Of a DNA stretch of 64,000 nt, positions 50,506 to 59,876 are shown piece by piece. The translations under genes were made by a program, and so were the position numbers. Positions within the stretch are counted from its first letter, which is position 1, and every line of letters begins with the position of its first letter. The notes beneath the pieces are model-generated. The model was given only the letters and a program-made list of their open reading frames with translations, had not been told where the DNA came from and ran no database searches. Source of the stretch: Eubacterium sp. 1001713B170207_170306_E7 (GTDB lineage: Bacteria > Bacillota > Clostridia > Eubacteriales > Eubacteriaceae); assembly GCF_015547515.1 (NCBI RefSeq), contig NZ_JADMVE010000001.1, positions 184,312 to 248,311 on the forward strand, written 5' to 3'.

Positions 50506-51636
50506 ATGAAGGAGAAAATAGCGATAATCGGAGCCAGCGAGTTTCAAAATCCGCTGATTCTGAAGGCAAAGGAAAAGGGCTACGAAACCCATGTTTTTGC
50601 CTGGGAAGCGGGAGACATTGGAGAAAAGACCGCGGATGTCTTCCACCCGGTCAGTATTGTGGAAAAAGAGGAAATTCTGGAAATCTGCAGGGCGGAGGGG
50701 ATTTCAGGGATCTGCTCCATCGGCTCAGATCTGGCGTCGCTGACAGTCAGCTATGTGGCCGAAGCCCTGGGGCTTCGGGGAAACACCATGGCCTCGGCGC
50801 AGCTCAGCACCAACAAATATGCCATGCGCCGCGCCTTTAAGGAAGCGGATGACCCGATTCCCTGCTTTATGGAAGGGGATGAAACCACCCGGCCGCAGGA
50901 TGTGGCGCTGGCCTACCCGCTGATTGTAAAGCCCACAGACCGGTCCGGAAGCCGGGGGGTCACAAAGGTTGAGCGGCCCGACGCGTTGGAGGCCGCCATC
51001 CACAAAGCACTGGAGGATTCCTTTGAGAAGAAGGTGATGATCGAGGAATTTGTGGAGGGCAGAGAGTACAGCGTCGAATGTATTTCCTATGAGGGGATGC
51101 ATGTGTTTCTGGCGCTGACCGAAAAAAGAACCACCGGCGCCCCCAACTTTATCGAAAAGGGACATCTGCAGCCGGCGGAGGTCACACCCGCTCTGCGCAA
51201 TCAGATCATCACCACTGTCAAAAAAGCGCTGGATACCCTCAAAATCAAATTTGGCGCGTCCCACTCAGAAATCATTATCCAGAAAAACGGTGTTATCCGC
51301 ATTGTCGAGATTGGCGGCCGTATGGGTGGCGACTGTATTGGCTCACATCTGGTGCCGCTGTCCACCGGCTATGATTTTGTGGGCATGGTGGTGGATATAG
51401 CCTGCGGCAGGGTGCCGGATTTTTCAATTATCCACGATCCCGCGCCGGTCGAAATCCGTTTTATTTTCGGACCGGAGGATCTGGCCGACTACGAGGCCAT
51501 GAAAACCGCGGCAGGACATCGGATTGTGTGCACCTCCCTGCCGGAAAAGCTGGATAACCATCAGATTACAGACAGCTCAAGCCGTTATGGTTTTTATATT
51601 TTTGAAAAGGAGAGGATGTACGCCGATGCCGATTAA
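50506..51636 (+). CDS. ATP-grasp ligase (CarB-like)
   Basis: A 376-residue ATP-grasp enzyme. N-terminal IAIIGASEFQNPLILKAKEKG, the ATP-binding YPLIVKPTDRSGSRGVTKVE, EFVEGREYSVECIS, and the metal-binding EIGGRMGGDCIGSHLVPLST are visible. Such enzymes join a carboxylate to an amine; next to WecE a likely job is to acylate the 4-amino sugar, for example with an amino acid, but this is inference. ATG 50506 is ten bases after AAGGAG; the end overlaps the GT2 gene. Confidence 0.82.
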   Translation: MKEKIAIIGASEFQNPLILKAKEKGYETHVFAWEAGDIGEKTADVFHPVSIVEKEEILEICRAEGISGICSIGSDLASLTVSYVAEALGLRGNTMASAQLSTNKYAMRRAFKEADDPIPCFMEGDETTRPQDVALAYPLIVKPTDRSGSRGVTKVERPDALEAAIHKALEDSFEKKVMIEEFVEGREYSVECISYEGMHVFLALTEKRTTGAPNFIEKGHLQPAEVTPALRNQIITTVKKALDTLKIKFGASHSEIIIQKNGVIRIVEIGGRMGGDCIGSHLVPLSTGYDFVGMVVDIACGRVPDFSIIHDPAPVEIRFIFGPEDLADYEAMKTAAGHRIVCTSLPEKLDNHQITDSSSRYGFYIFEKERMYADAD

Positions 51637-52591
51637 CGAAAAACTGTCCTTTGTCATTCCCTGCTACCGGTCCGAGGACACCATCGCGTGCGTGGTGCGT
51701 GAGATCGACGAAACGGTCCGACAGCGGCCCGGCTACGATTATGAGATCATTCTGGTCAATGACTGCTCGCCGGACAACACCTATGAGGTGTTAATGCGTC
51801 TGGCAGATACAAACCCAAGGGTGCGGGTGGTAAACCTGGCCCGGAACTTTGGGCAGGCCTCTGCCATTATGGCGGGCTACCACTATGTGACCGGCGACCT
51901 GATCATCAACCTGGATGATGACGGCCAGACCGATCCCCGAGAATTTTATAAGCTGGTGGACCAGGTGCACGAGGGTGACGATGTGATTTACGCCAAGTAT
52001 CCTGAAAAAAAGCACAGCGCATTCCGGAATTTCGGCTCCAAGGTCAACGATATGATGGCAGATGCTCTGATCGGCAAGCCCAGACATTTGGTTTTTACCA
52101 GTTATTTTTGCGCCAGGCGTTTTGTCATTGATGAGGTGCTGCGGTACGATAAGCCCTTTCCCTATATCGACGGGCTGCTCATGCGCGTTACCAAGCGGGT
52201 GAGCGTGGTAGAGATCCCCCATAAGGAAAGGGAGGCGGGCGAATCCGGCTATACCATCGGCAAGCTGTTTTCCCTCTGGCTGGATGGTTTTACCGCCTTT
52301 TCGGTCAAGCCTCTCCGAATTGCCACGGTTCTGGGTTTTTTGATTGCGCTGGTTGGCTTTGTCTACGGCGTCTACACAATCGTTATGCAGTTTGTTGAGC
52401 CCAGCGAGGTCACGGGCTGGGCATCGCTGATGGCCGCCACTGTTTTTCTGGGCGGTATGATCATGGTGATGCTGGGGCTTGTGGGCGAGTATATCGGCCG
52501 GATTTACATCAGCCAGAACAACGCGCCGCAGTATGTGGTGCGCAATACATTAAATATCAAGGATGAAAAAAATGGAAAAGATACACGTTAA
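51626..52591 (+). CDS. GT2 polyprenyl-phosphate glycosyltransferase
   Basis: A 321-residue enzyme of the DPM1/ArnC/GtrB type. The GT-A catalytic part (SFVIPCYRSEDTI, ILVNDCSPDNTYE, LARNFGQASAIMAGYHYVTG, INLDDDGQTDP) is followed by two membrane helices near 232-290. It would transfer a sugar from a nucleotide to undecaprenyl phosphate on the cytoplasmic face. It starts inside the ATP-grasp gene and overlaps the next gene, so the operon is tight. Confidence 0.88.
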   Translation: MPINEKLSFVIPCYRSEDTIACVVREIDETVRQRPGYDYEIILVNDCSPDNTYEVLMRLADTNPRVRVVNLARNFGQASAIMAGYHYVTGDLIINLDDDGQTDPREFYKLVDQVHEGDDVIYAKYPEKKHSAFRNFGSKVNDMMADALIGKPRHLVFTSYFCARRFVIDEVLRYDKPFPYIDGLLMRVTKRVSVVEIPHKEREAGESGYTIGKLFSLWLDGFTAFSVKPLRIATVLGFLIALVGFVYGVYTIVMQFVEPSEVTGWASLMAATVFLGGMIMVMLGLVGEYIGRIYISQNNAPQYVVRNTLNIKDEKNGKDTR

Positions 52592-52919
52592 GGATTTTGT
52601 CTTTCTCCATGCGCTCCTGCTGGTCTACTCCTTTTCCTCTGTGTGCTCAAAGGCGGCTGCGGCCCAGGAATTTCTTTCGCCGCGTTTTTTTATTTATTAT
52701 GGCCTTGTGCTGGTGATTCTGGCAGTTTACGCGCTGCTGTGGCAGCAGGTGCTTAAGCGGATGCCGCTGACAGTGGCCTTTGCCAACAAAGCGGTGGTGA
52801 TTATCTGGGGCATTGTCTGGGGCATGCTCTTTTTTGGCGAGACGCTCCGGGTTTCCATGGTGGTCGGGTCTGTCATCATTATCGCGGGCATTTATCTGGT
52901 GGTGAGTGATGATGAATAA
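52572..52919 (+). CDS. Half-size EamA/SMR transporter (ArnE-like)
   Basis: A 115-residue protein with four membrane helices of the small multidrug resistance fold. It resembles one half of ArnE/ArnF, the pair that flips the aminoarabinose lipid. ATG 52572 follows AAGGA; an upstream in-frame ATG at 52563 overlaps it. It overlaps the second half-transporter, so a heterodimer is likely. Confidence 0.75.
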   Translation: MEKIHVKDFVFLHALLLVYSFSSVCSKAAAAQEFLSPRFFIYYGLVLVILAVYALLWQQVLKRMPLTVAFANKAVVIIWGIVWGMLFFGETLRVSMVVGSVIIIAGIYLVVSDDE

Positions 52920-53259
52920 TATGCTTTTTTATACCATTTTATTTCTGGTTTCTGTATTCATCTCCTCCATTTCCCAGATTATCCTGAAAAAAAGCGCGGA
53001 GGTTAAGTACGCGAGCATTATCAGAGAATACCTGAACCCCATGGTCATCACCGCCTATACCATCTTTCTGGCGTCCACGCTGCTGACTACTTTCGCCTAT
53101 AAAGGAGTGCCGCTGTCACTGGGGCCGGTGCTCGAGGCAACGGGCTATATCTATGTGGCGGTTCTGGGGACACTTATTTTAAAGGAAAAGCTCAGCCGGA
53201 GAAAGATCCTGGGCAATGTGCTGATCATCGTGGGCATTATGGTTTTTGCGCTGTTTTAA
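52912..53259 (+). CDS. Half-size EamA/SMR transporter (ArnF-like)
   Basis: A 115-residue partner to the preceding gene, also four membrane helices, with ISQIILKKSAEVKYASIIRE near the start and LEATGYIYVAVLGTLILKEK, a typical EamA second-half signature. The last ATG of three possible starts (52906-52912) is chosen for spacing. Two half-size EamA genes side by side is the ArnE/ArnF pattern of flipping undecaprenyl-linked sugars. Confidence 0.78.
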   Translation: MNNMLFYTILFLVSVFISSISQIILKKSAEVKYASIIREYLNPMVITAYTIFLASTLLTTFAYKGVPLSLGPVLEATGYIYVAVLGTLILKEKLSRRKILGNVLIIVGIMVFALF

Positions 53260-53274
53260 GCTAGGAGGTAACCG

Positions 53275-53451
53275 ATGAAAAAAATATTGACGGCATTGCT
53301 GGTTTTGCTGCTGCTCTATATTGTGATCCCTTTTTTGTTCAAAACAGGAAACGCTGTGCTGAATGGGGCGCTGGTGCTTGCCACTGCGGCTTTTCTGGCG
53401 TTCTGGTGCAGCCTGGTATTCGGAAGGGGGCAGGATCATGACGCAGACTAA
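53275..53451 (+). CDS. Small two-helix membrane protein
   Basis: A 58-codon gene with AGGAGG six bases before its ATG. The product has two hydrophobic segments (KKILTALLVLLLLYIVIPFL and ALVLATAAFLAFWCSLVFG), so a small membrane protein in the Arn-like operon. Its stop overlaps the start of the next gene. It could aid the flippase or the GT-C protein; no family recognised. Confidence 0.7.
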   Translation: MKKILTALLVLLLLYIVIPFLFKTGNAVLNGALVLATAAFLAFWCSLVFGRGQDHDAD

Positions 53452-54799
53452 AGCCTTTTTCAAAACCTACCGGCGGGAAGTTTTCTTTGTTCTGTTCTGC
53501 TTCTTTTTCTATTTTGCCTGGTCGCAGCTGATCCCCTATAACAACGCGCCGGATGAGGATATGCGGTACGATATTGCCCACTTTATTTTTAAAAATGGGG
53601 TGCTGCCTCTCGGCAATGAGCCGGAAATTGTCAATCCTCTCTGGGGGCAGTCCTACGCCTACCAGCCGATTTTTGCCTACCAGATCGCAGCGGTGTTTAT
53701 GCACGCGGGAGCGCTCTTTGGCATGGCGGAGGATCAGCTCTATCTTGCGGCTCGTTTTGCCAACACGCTCATTGCCACAGGCACGGTGGTGCTGGTGCTG
53801 GCCATTGGAAGAAAGTGCTTTCATGGAAAGGGCGTCTATCTTTTCGCAGTGCTGATCTGCCTTCTGCCGCAGTTTGTTTTTATTTCCGCCTATGTCAATA
53901 ATGACACGCTGGCGTTGTTTTCCACAGCGCTCATTTTTTATTCCTGGATATTGGGCATGAAGCGCCACTGGGATTTAAAAAGCTGTGTGGTTTTGGGAAT
54001 CGGCCTCTCGCTGTGTTTTCTGTCCTACTACAATGCCTATGGCTTTATTCTGTGCAGCGTGGTGCTGTATGCGGGCGATTATCTGATAAACCGCAAAAAA
54101 AGGCCGCTCAAAAAGTTTCTGGGCATGGGGCTGGTCATCATCGGGATCTGCGCCCTGCTGGCAGGCTGGTGGTTTGTGCGAAGCGCCCTGCTGCACGACG
54201 GTGACTTTTTGGGTATGCGGACAAGCGCGACTCTGGCAGAACAGCTGGCGCAGCCAGCCTATAAGCCTTCGCAGCATGTGACGCCCATGAGCTCAGGCTA
54301 CTCGGTTCTGCAAATGCTGTTTACGCCTTACCAGAATATGGATAAGCTGAGCCCGCCTTGGGTCTTTGTGACCTATATCAGCTTTCTGGGCAACTTTGGT
54401 TTTATGAGCATCCCCATGTCAAAAATTGCCTATGTGGTTTTGACCGGAATATTTGGCGTGGCGGGCATTGGTTTTCTGCTCTGGTGGTTTAAGGAAGCGC
54501 GGAAAACGGAAGGTCCGCGCGGCCATTTGTGGACCGCCACGCTGGTCCTGGCGATTCTGTTGCCCATTGGTTTGAGCATCTGGTATTCCTACGCGTCGGA
54601 CTACCAGCCCCAGGGGCGCTATGTGATCACCGCGCTTATACCGCTGATGTACTTTCTGGCAAAGGGGCTGGTGTGGGTAGAGAATACCCTGAAAGCAAGG
54701 GGGCTGGCCATCCCGGTAACCCTGCTGGCCATTTTCGCCGAGGGGCTGGTCGTGTTTTATGCCCTCTGCGGCAATCTGGCGGCCGCAGTGCTCTCATAG
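53438..54799 (+). CDS. GT-C-like membrane glycosyltransferase
   Basis: A 453-residue protein with about eleven membrane helices. An acidic DE pair in the first outside loop (IPYNNAPDEDMRYDIAHFIF) fits the catalytic aspartate placement of GT-C enzymes (DUF2142/ArnT-like). In the operon it would take the flipped lipid-linked sugar and transfer it to a wall polymer or teichoic acid. ATG 53438 follows AAGGGGG. The acceptor is unknown. Confidence 0.75.
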   Translation: MTQTKAFFKTYRREVFFVLFCFFFYFAWSQLIPYNNAPDEDMRYDIAHFIFKNGVLPLGNEPEIVNPLWGQSYAYQPIFAYQIAAVFMHAGALFGMAEDQLYLAARFANTLIATGTVVLVLAIGRKCFHGKGVYLFAVLICLLPQFVFISAYVNNDTLALFSTALIFYSWILGMKRHWDLKSCVVLGIGLSLCFLSYYNAYGFILCSVVLYAGDYLINRKKRPLKKFLGMGLVIIGICALLAGWWFVRSALLHDGDFLGMRTSATLAEQLAQPAYKPSQHVTPMSSGYSVLQMLFTPYQNMDKLSPPWVFVTYISFLGNFGFMSIPMSKIAYVVLTGIFGVAGIGFLLWWFKEARKTEGPRGHLWTATLVLAILLPIGLSIWYSYASDYQPQGRYVITALIPLMYFLAKGLVWVENTLKARGLAIPVTLLAIFAEGLVVFYALCGNLAAAVLS

Positions 54800-54885
54800 C
54801 CGGCCGCGGCTTTACAAATGTGATATAATAAGCTTAGGGTGAATGAAAATATGCCCGATGCAATTATAAAATAACGGAGGTAACG

Positions 54886-55452
54886 ATGGAAACTATTCAA
54901 ATGATCTCAAATCCAACCATGAGCAGTATCTTAAACCGCCGGAGTATCCGGAAATACAAGGCGGAATCCGTCGGAATGGACGAGCTGGCAACCATTATGG
55001 AGGCCGCCCTTCAGGCCCCGACCGGACGGAACGAGCAGTCTTGTGATATTATCATGGTTCAGGACAGAGACCTGCTAAAGGAAATGAACGATGGCTTCAA
55101 GGCCTATGCCAACGAGCACGGCAGCCGTTACGATCTGTCCGCGGATAATTATTCGGTTTATTACCACGCATCGGCCTTTGCCTTTATTGTGGGCGATCCC
55201 GCCAACAAGTGGCGCTATGTGGACGGCGGCATCACCGTTGAGAACATGGCGCTGGCCGCAGAATCCATGGGAGTGGGCACCTGTATTATCGGTATGATTT
55301 TAGATTATATGACCAGTGAGGAAGGCGCCGCCATGATGAAAAAAATCGGCGCGCCGGAGGGCTATGAGTTTATCATCGGCCTGGCCCTTGGCTATCCGGA
55401 TGAAGCGCCGGAGGCAAAGCCGAGAGACGGTTCAAAGGTCCGCTTCCTGTAA
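54886..55452 (+). CDS. Nitroreductase family protein
   Basis: A 188-residue FMN oxidoreductase of the nitroreductase fold: NRRSIRKYKAESVGMDELAT and the ALQAPTGRNEQSCDII phosphate-binding segment, with GVGTCIIGMIL and GLALGYPDE near the end. It reduces nitro compounds or flavins with NAD(P)H. GGAGG precedes the ATG. Two hairpins follow at 55461-55483 and 55499-55529. Confidence 0.88.
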   Translation: METIQMISNPTMSSILNRRSIRKYKAESVGMDELATIMEAALQAPTGRNEQSCDIIMVQDRDLLKEMNDGFKAYANEHGSRYDLSADNYSVYYHASAFAFIVGDPANKWRYVDGGITVENMALAAESMGVGTCIIGMILDYMTSEEGAAMMKKIGAPEGYEFIIGLALGYPDEAPEAKPRDGSKVRFL

Positions 55453-55498
55453 GCTGGGCAGACCGGCTTTTTTTGCGCCGGTCCCGGATCAGGCTGGG

Positions 55499-55529
55499 GG
55501 ACGCTGTTTCAGGACAGCGTCCTTTTTTA
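55499..55529 (+). terminator. Terminator of nitroreductase
   Basis: GGACGCTGT-TTCAGG-ACAGCGTCC stem and six Ts. Confidence 0.85.
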
Positions 55530-55617
55530 ATTGGCGCGGAGAATGTCGCTTTTTTACAAGTGCAGAGAATCTGAGATGGTATAATAGCAGGTATAAACAA
55601 CGAAAGGAAAGACCAAA

Positions 55618-56544
55618 ATGCAGAAAACCTTTTATCACGAAATTAAGACCTGGATATACCGCAACGCGCGGCATGTGGACCTGTGCCTCTGGCAGTATTT
55701 TTTTGAAAACGGAGAAAAGGAGGCGGTCGCCGACGCTCTGCTGGACTACCAGAATGAGGATGGCGGCTTTGGGCATGTCCTGGAGCCGGACAACTGGAAT
55801 CCAAACTCCACACCCACGAGCACCGACCACGCGCTGGGGCTGCTGAGGCGTATTGGCTTTGACGATATGAACCATCCGGTTTATCAGGGAATCTGGAAAT
55901 ACCTGAACGCCGAAAAGGACCTGGCCGAGTACGGCTGGCGTTTTACTGTGGCGGGCAATGATTTTTACCCCCACGCGCCTTGGTGGAATTACAGCGAGGA
56001 GATGAACCGCAGGGAATCGCTCGGAGTGACGGCCAATTTTTCAGCCTTTATCCTGAAATACGGTGATCCGGAATCTCCGCTCTACCAGAAAGCCCTTGAG
56101 TTCACCCATACGTTCCTGGACAGGCTGACGCAGGAGATGAGCTACGGCGAAATGGGACTGGAGGGCTACATTGTGCTCCTGGATGCCGTCCGGGAGATGA
56201 AGCCTGACACCTATGACTGTGATGCTCTGACAAAAGTCCTGGGCAGAAAAATCAAAAGAGCCATCGGGCAGGACCCCTCCGTCTGGGAGCAGTACGGCGT
56301 GCGCCCCTCCAATTATATCAACAGCCCCGACAGCGTTTTTTATCAGGACAACGCGGAGATGGTGGAGAAGGAGCTGCAGTATCTGCTGGATACCAAGCCG
56401 AAAGACGGGGTCTGGGGCATTACATGGACCTGGTTCGACAACATGGCGCAATATGGCGACGCCTTTATCCTCAGTGAGAATTGGTGGAAGGCCATCCGGG
56501 CCATTCTGAACACGCTGTTTTTGAAAAATTTTGGAAAGCTGTAA
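55618..56544 (+). CDS. Alpha-toroid-like protein, unknown
   Basis: A 308-residue protein with repeats resembling prenyltransferase/squalene-cyclase toroids: LLDYQNEDGGFGHVLEPDNW, then later PKDGVWGITWTWF. It is rich in W and Y. No catalytic DXDD motif is seen, so cyclase activity is unlikely. AAAGGAAAG precedes the ATG. Clostridial relatives are uncharacterised. It is a single gene before a repeat-rich gap. Confidence 0.65.
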   Translation: MQKTFYHEIKTWIYRNARHVDLCLWQYFFENGEKEAVADALLDYQNEDGGFGHVLEPDNWNPNSTPTSTDHALGLLRRIGFDDMNHPVYQGIWKYLNAEKDLAEYGWRFTVAGNDFYPHAPWWNYSEEMNRRESLGVTANFSAFILKYGDPESPLYQKALEFTHTFLDRLTQEMSYGEMGLEGYIVLLDAVREMKPDTYDCDALTKVLGRKIKRAIGQDPSVWEQYGVRPSNYINSPDSVFYQDNAEMVEKELQYLLDTKPKDGVWGITWTWFDNMAQYGDAFILSENWWKAIRAILNTLFLKNFGKL

Positions 56545-56584
56545 AACGGGCATAAAAAAAGGTAGGACTGAAAAAGAAGTGGCG

Positions 56585-56640
56585 CAGCCGGAGACTGCGT
56601 CTTTTATCCAGATAAGAAAAAAGGCTCCGTCTCCCATGGA
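56585..56640. repeat. TTATCcaGATAA stem element, copy 1
   Basis: CTTTTATCCAGATAAGAAAA (from 56601) inside a GGAGAC (56590-56595)/GTCTCC (56629-56634) stem. The same core recurs at 63894 inside a different stem. It is not part of a coding gene. Confidence 0.65.
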
Positions 56641-56654
56641 TTTGAACAGAAAAA

Positions 56655-56688
56655 AACGGCAGGACTGAAAAAGTCATGCCGTTTTTGT
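56655..56688 (-). terminator. Terminator of DapB-like gene
   Basis: CGGCA-GGACT-GAAAA-AGTCA-TGCCG stem; on the minus strand T runs follow. Confidence 0.8.
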
Positions 56689-56700
56689 GGTTTTCAGAGC

Positions 56701-57744
56701 TTAGAAGAATTCATCCACGTAATACTGGATCGGATAAGTCATGTACTCCACAGGCTCCATTTTTTCAACGGTAAAGTAACCGGCGGGAGCGTTGAGCAAC
56801 GCTGGAATCCGGTTGACAACAGTGGCGCAGGTGTGTTCTACGGTGGCGGGCTTTTCCACATAGAAGGTGGTATCCGGCTCGCCGAAAATTTTCCAGTCGC
56901 ACATATCACCATCGTTGGGGCCGTAAACCTTGCCGATGCACTGGGTTTCGATCACAGGTCCCTGGAAGGTTTCAGTGGTGACCACAGAGCTCATGCCTAT
57001 GGCATTGCCGCGCTTAATGGTTTCGCCCAGAGTCTCGGAATAGACATCCTCGTCGGAAAAGAAGGGGACATTTTTCTGAGTCTGAGACTTGATGGTCCAG
57101 CCCATTTTGGAGCACAGCGCTTCGTTGGAATTCCAGACATAGGAGGGCTCCAGTGTTTCGGGGTGGGCAATCTGTTCTTCAAATTCTTCGGCGGTAAGGC
57201 CGGCTCCGTGGGCCTTGGCCAGCGCCAGGCCGTAGTCTTCAACGTTGTAGCTCACAGCGCCTTCGATGCGGTCGATACGGTCAACACCGCCCGCGATGGT
57301 ACCAATCATATTGATCCAGAAAATATCCTGCATGCCGGAACCCGCAATGGTACAGCCGGTTTCCTTGGCAAGGACATCGAGGCGGTTGGTGATCGCCGGG
57401 GAGGTGTTCCAGGGGTAGATGGCTTCCTCGCAGGTCGTGATGGCATTGATGCCGCGTTTGGCAAGCTTTTCGAGGGCTTCCTCCATATCGTCCATAAAGC
57501 TGAACATGGTGACAATGGCGACGTTCGCGTCGGTATCGTCTAAAACCGCGTCGGCATCATCGCTGATGGTGATGCCCAGTTTTACGCCAAGTTCGGCAAA
57601 ATCGCCGATATCCATCCCCACAACATCGGGGTTCACATCAATGGCGCCCACAATTTCCGCGCCTTTTTCATATAAATAACGGATGATGACCTTGGCCATC
57701 TTGCCACAGCCGTACTGAACCACACGGACTTTTTCTCTAAACAT
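56701..57744 (-). CDS. DapB-like NAD(P) dehydrogenase
   Basis: A 347-residue oxidoreductase with an N-terminal Rossmann fold ([20 protein letters not shown]) and the dihydrodipicolinate-reductase-like middle region ([20 protein letters not shown]). The best family guess is 2,4-diaminopentanoate dehydrogenase of ornithine fermentation, but no other gene of that route is here, so it may act on another amino acid. AGAGG precedes the ATG. Single gene, reading left. Confidence 0.72.
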   Translation of the reverse strand: MFREKVRVVQYGCGKMAKVIIRYLYEKGAEIVGAIDVNPDVVGMDIGDFAELGVKLGITISDDADAVLDDTDANVAIVTMFSFMDDMEEALEKLAKRGINAITTCEEAIYPWNTSPAITNRLDVLAKETGCTIAGSGMQDIFWINMIGTIAGGVDRIDRIEGAVSYNVEDYGLALAKAHGAGLTAEEFEEQIAHPETLEPSYVWNSNEALCSKMGWTIKSQTQKNVPFFSDEDVYSETLGETIKRGNAIGMSSVVTTETFQGPVIETQCIGKVYGPNDGDMCDWKIFGEPDTTFYVEKPATVEHTCATVVNRIPALLNAPAGYFTVEKMEPVEYMTYPIQYYVDEFF

Positions 57745-57911
57745 TGGCTTAAACCTCTTTTCTTTGAATTTGCAGGTTTCCCTGCGTGCATCTTATTTTA
57801 AAAATATACCCAAAAGCAAGGGATTAAACAGGGGCTTAAAAAACCTAAGAAACGCGCCTTGAAATTAGCGGCAGGAACCGTTACAATGGTGGAAAGAAAG
57901 GAAGCGATAAA

Positions 57912-58901
57912 ATGAAAGTCATTGTTTTAGCCGCCAGAGCGCGGATTGAAAAATACACAGATTTCAGCCAGATTCCAGAGGACTGGGAGCTGGTTTTTGC
58001 CCAGGGCATGACCGATGCCGAAATCCTGGAAAAGGCCGGAGACGCGGCGTTCATCTTTGCCGATCCGGTGCTGCCGGTCAGCGGCGGCCTGATCCGAGAC
58101 CTGCCAGGCCTGAAGCTGATCCAGTCGGAGGGCGTGGGCTATAACCGGATAGATCTGGAGGCGGCCAGAGAAAAGGGCGTATATGTGTGCAATAACGCCT
58201 CTGCCAACAGCGGAGCTGTTGCTGAGCAGATTATCCTGCTGATTCTGGCATTGCAGCGCCGTTTTATGGAGGGCGCCCGCAGGGTGTATGAGGGCGGGCA
58301 GGCGGCTGCCAAGCAGCAGTTTATCCTGGACGGGCTCATGGAGCTGGGGGACAGCACTGTGGGCATTGTCGGCTTTGGCGCTATTGGCAGGGAGGTAGCC
58401 AGGCGGCTGGCTGGCTTTGGATGCCGGATGCTCTACTATAACCGCCACCGCCTGCCGGAGAAAGAGGAGATAGAGCGGAATGTCACCTACTGCGGCCTGG
58501 ATACCCTGCTCGAAACCTCGGATATTGTGAGTGTGAACCTGCCGGTGACACCGGAGACCACGGGCTTTATTGATGCGGCCTTTTTAGGGAAAATGAAACG
58601 AACCGGAATCCTCATCAACGCCGCCCGTGGAGAGATCATGGATCAGGATGCCGTGGCTCAGGCGCTGCTTGACGGAACCATTGCCGGAGCCGGAATCGAT
58701 ACGCTGGCGCCCGAGCCCTTTACTCTGGACAACCCGATCTTAAGGCTGCCCGAGGAGGTAAGGGAGAAAAAACTGGCGGTCTCGCCCCATGTGGCGGGCA
58801 CCACCTACCATGTTTTCCATAAAATGCACCGGGACAGCTGGAATAATCTGCGCCTGGCAGCCGAGGGGAAAACACCCCAAAATATGGTTGTGCAGCCTTA
58901 A
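57912..58901 (+). CDS. D-2-hydroxyacid dehydrogenase
   Basis: A 329-residue NAD-dependent enzyme, a distant paralogue of the one at 13621-14571. Rossmann GIVGFGAIGREVARRLAGFG near 153-172, catalytic R in NAARGEIMDQDAV, E in DTLAPEPF, and H in SPHVAGTTY are present. Substrate unknown. AAAGGAAG precedes the ATG. A terminator follows. Confidence 0.85.
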   Translation: MKVIVLAARARIEKYTDFSQIPEDWELVFAQGMTDAEILEKAGDAAFIFADPVLPVSGGLIRDLPGLKLIQSEGVGYNRIDLEAAREKGVYVCNNASANSGAVAEQIILLILALQRRFMEGARRVYEGGQAAAKQQFILDGLMELGDSTVGIVGFGAIGREVARRLAGFGCRMLYYNRHRLPEKEEIERNVTYCGLDTLLETSDIVSVNLPVTPETTGFIDAAFLGKMKRTGILINAARGEIMDQDAVAQALLDGTIAGAGIDTLAPEPFTLDNPILRLPEEVREKKLAVSPHVAGTTYHVFHKMHRDSWNNLRLAAEGKTPQNMVVQP

Positions 58902-58902
58902 A

Positions 58903-58939
58903 AAAAGAGCACGGCGCAAAAATGTGCCGTGCTCTTTTT
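58903..58939. terminator. Bidirectional terminator, repeated element
   Basis: GAGCACGGC-GCAAAAATGT-GCCGTGCTC hairpin with A and T runs. The hairpin and loop are identical, base for base over about 31 bases, to that at 63825-63860. Confidence 0.85.
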
Positions 58940-59846
58940 AGATGCGTTTCCAGTAAATGCGGATGCTGAAAAGCGGGCCGTCCAGGCTGGCGGTGATCTG
59001 GTGGCCCATGGCTTCTACCAGGTTCTTGACAATGGCCAGGCCCAGTCCGGTGTTCTGTCCGGTACGCATCCGGTCAGCGGTGAAAAAGCGGTCGAAGATG
59101 GAAGCGATGTCCTGCCCGGTCAGGCTGCCCGCCTCGTTTGTGAAAGCTGTGACCACGGCGTTTTCCTCGGCATACTGGCGGATTTCCAGGTGCTGCCCGC
59201 CGTGTCTCAGGGCGTTCTGGATCAGGTTGGTGAATATGCGGGTGACGGCCCCGGGGTCGGCGGTGACCTCGGGCAGGTTTTCCTCAAGGTCGGCCTGCAG
59301 CCGGACGGCCTTGTCTGTAAAGTCCTCATAGAAAGCGGCCAGCAGCTCACACAGAACAGGGTGCAGCGCCACAGAGCAGAGACTCAGCGAGTACTCGCTG
59401 GATTCCATGCGGGAGAGGTCGTAAAAGCCAGTGAGCAGGGTCTGGAGGGTATGGGAGCGCTTTTCCACCACAGCCAGGTATTCGGCCCGGTCTCCGTCTG
59501 ACAGGGCGGGCTCCTTGAGGAGCTGGGTATAGCCCAGTATGGCGGTCAGGGGGGTCCGCAGGTCATGGGAGATATTGGCGATCTGCCGCCGGAGCTCCTG
59601 TTCCCGCCGCAGGGATTCCACCTGAACGGCCTGCTTCTGGTCCATCAGGGTATTGATCTCATGGACCAGCTCCTCCAGGGGGCGGCCCGGCGCCGGCAGG
59701 GCCAGCCGCCTGTTGGGCGTGTCATCACTGGCGCGGTTGATGGCGCTCAGATCATCCCTGAGCCGGCTGAGGCTTCGGCGCTCAAGCAGCAAAAGAGCCA
59801 GTAAAACTGCCGACAGGGCGATAAAAAAGATGAGGATAAGGGACAT
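58938..59846 (-). CDS. Sensor histidine kinase
   Basis: A 302-residue kinase with one N-terminal membrane helix (residues 1-23), no large sensor domain, a HisKA dimerisation domain with the phosphorylated H in ANISHDLRTPLTAIL, and HATPase motifs (RIFTNLIQNALRHGG, FTADRMRTGQNTGLGLAIVK). Short kinases of this type sense through partner ABC transporters. ATG 59846 follows AAAGGAG. It is the last gene of a five-gene leftward operon with the ABC genes and response regulator. Confidence 0.88.
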   Translation of the reverse strand: MSLILIFFIALSAVLLALLLLERRSLSRLRDDLSAINRASDDTPNRRLALPAPGRPLEELVHEINTLMDQKQAVQVESLRREQELRRQIANISHDLRTPLTAILGYTQLLKEPALSDGDRAEYLAVVEKRSHTLQTLLTGFYDLSRMESSEYSLSLCSVALHPVLCELLAAFYEDFTDKAVRLQADLEENLPEVTADPGAVTRIFTNLIQNALRHGGQHLEIRQYAEENAVVTAFTNEAGSLTGQDIASIFDRFFTADRMRTGQNTGLGLAIVKNLVEAMGHQITASLDGPLFSIRIYWKRI

Positions 59847-59876
59847 GTTTCTGACTCCTTTCAAAATCAAAACGGA

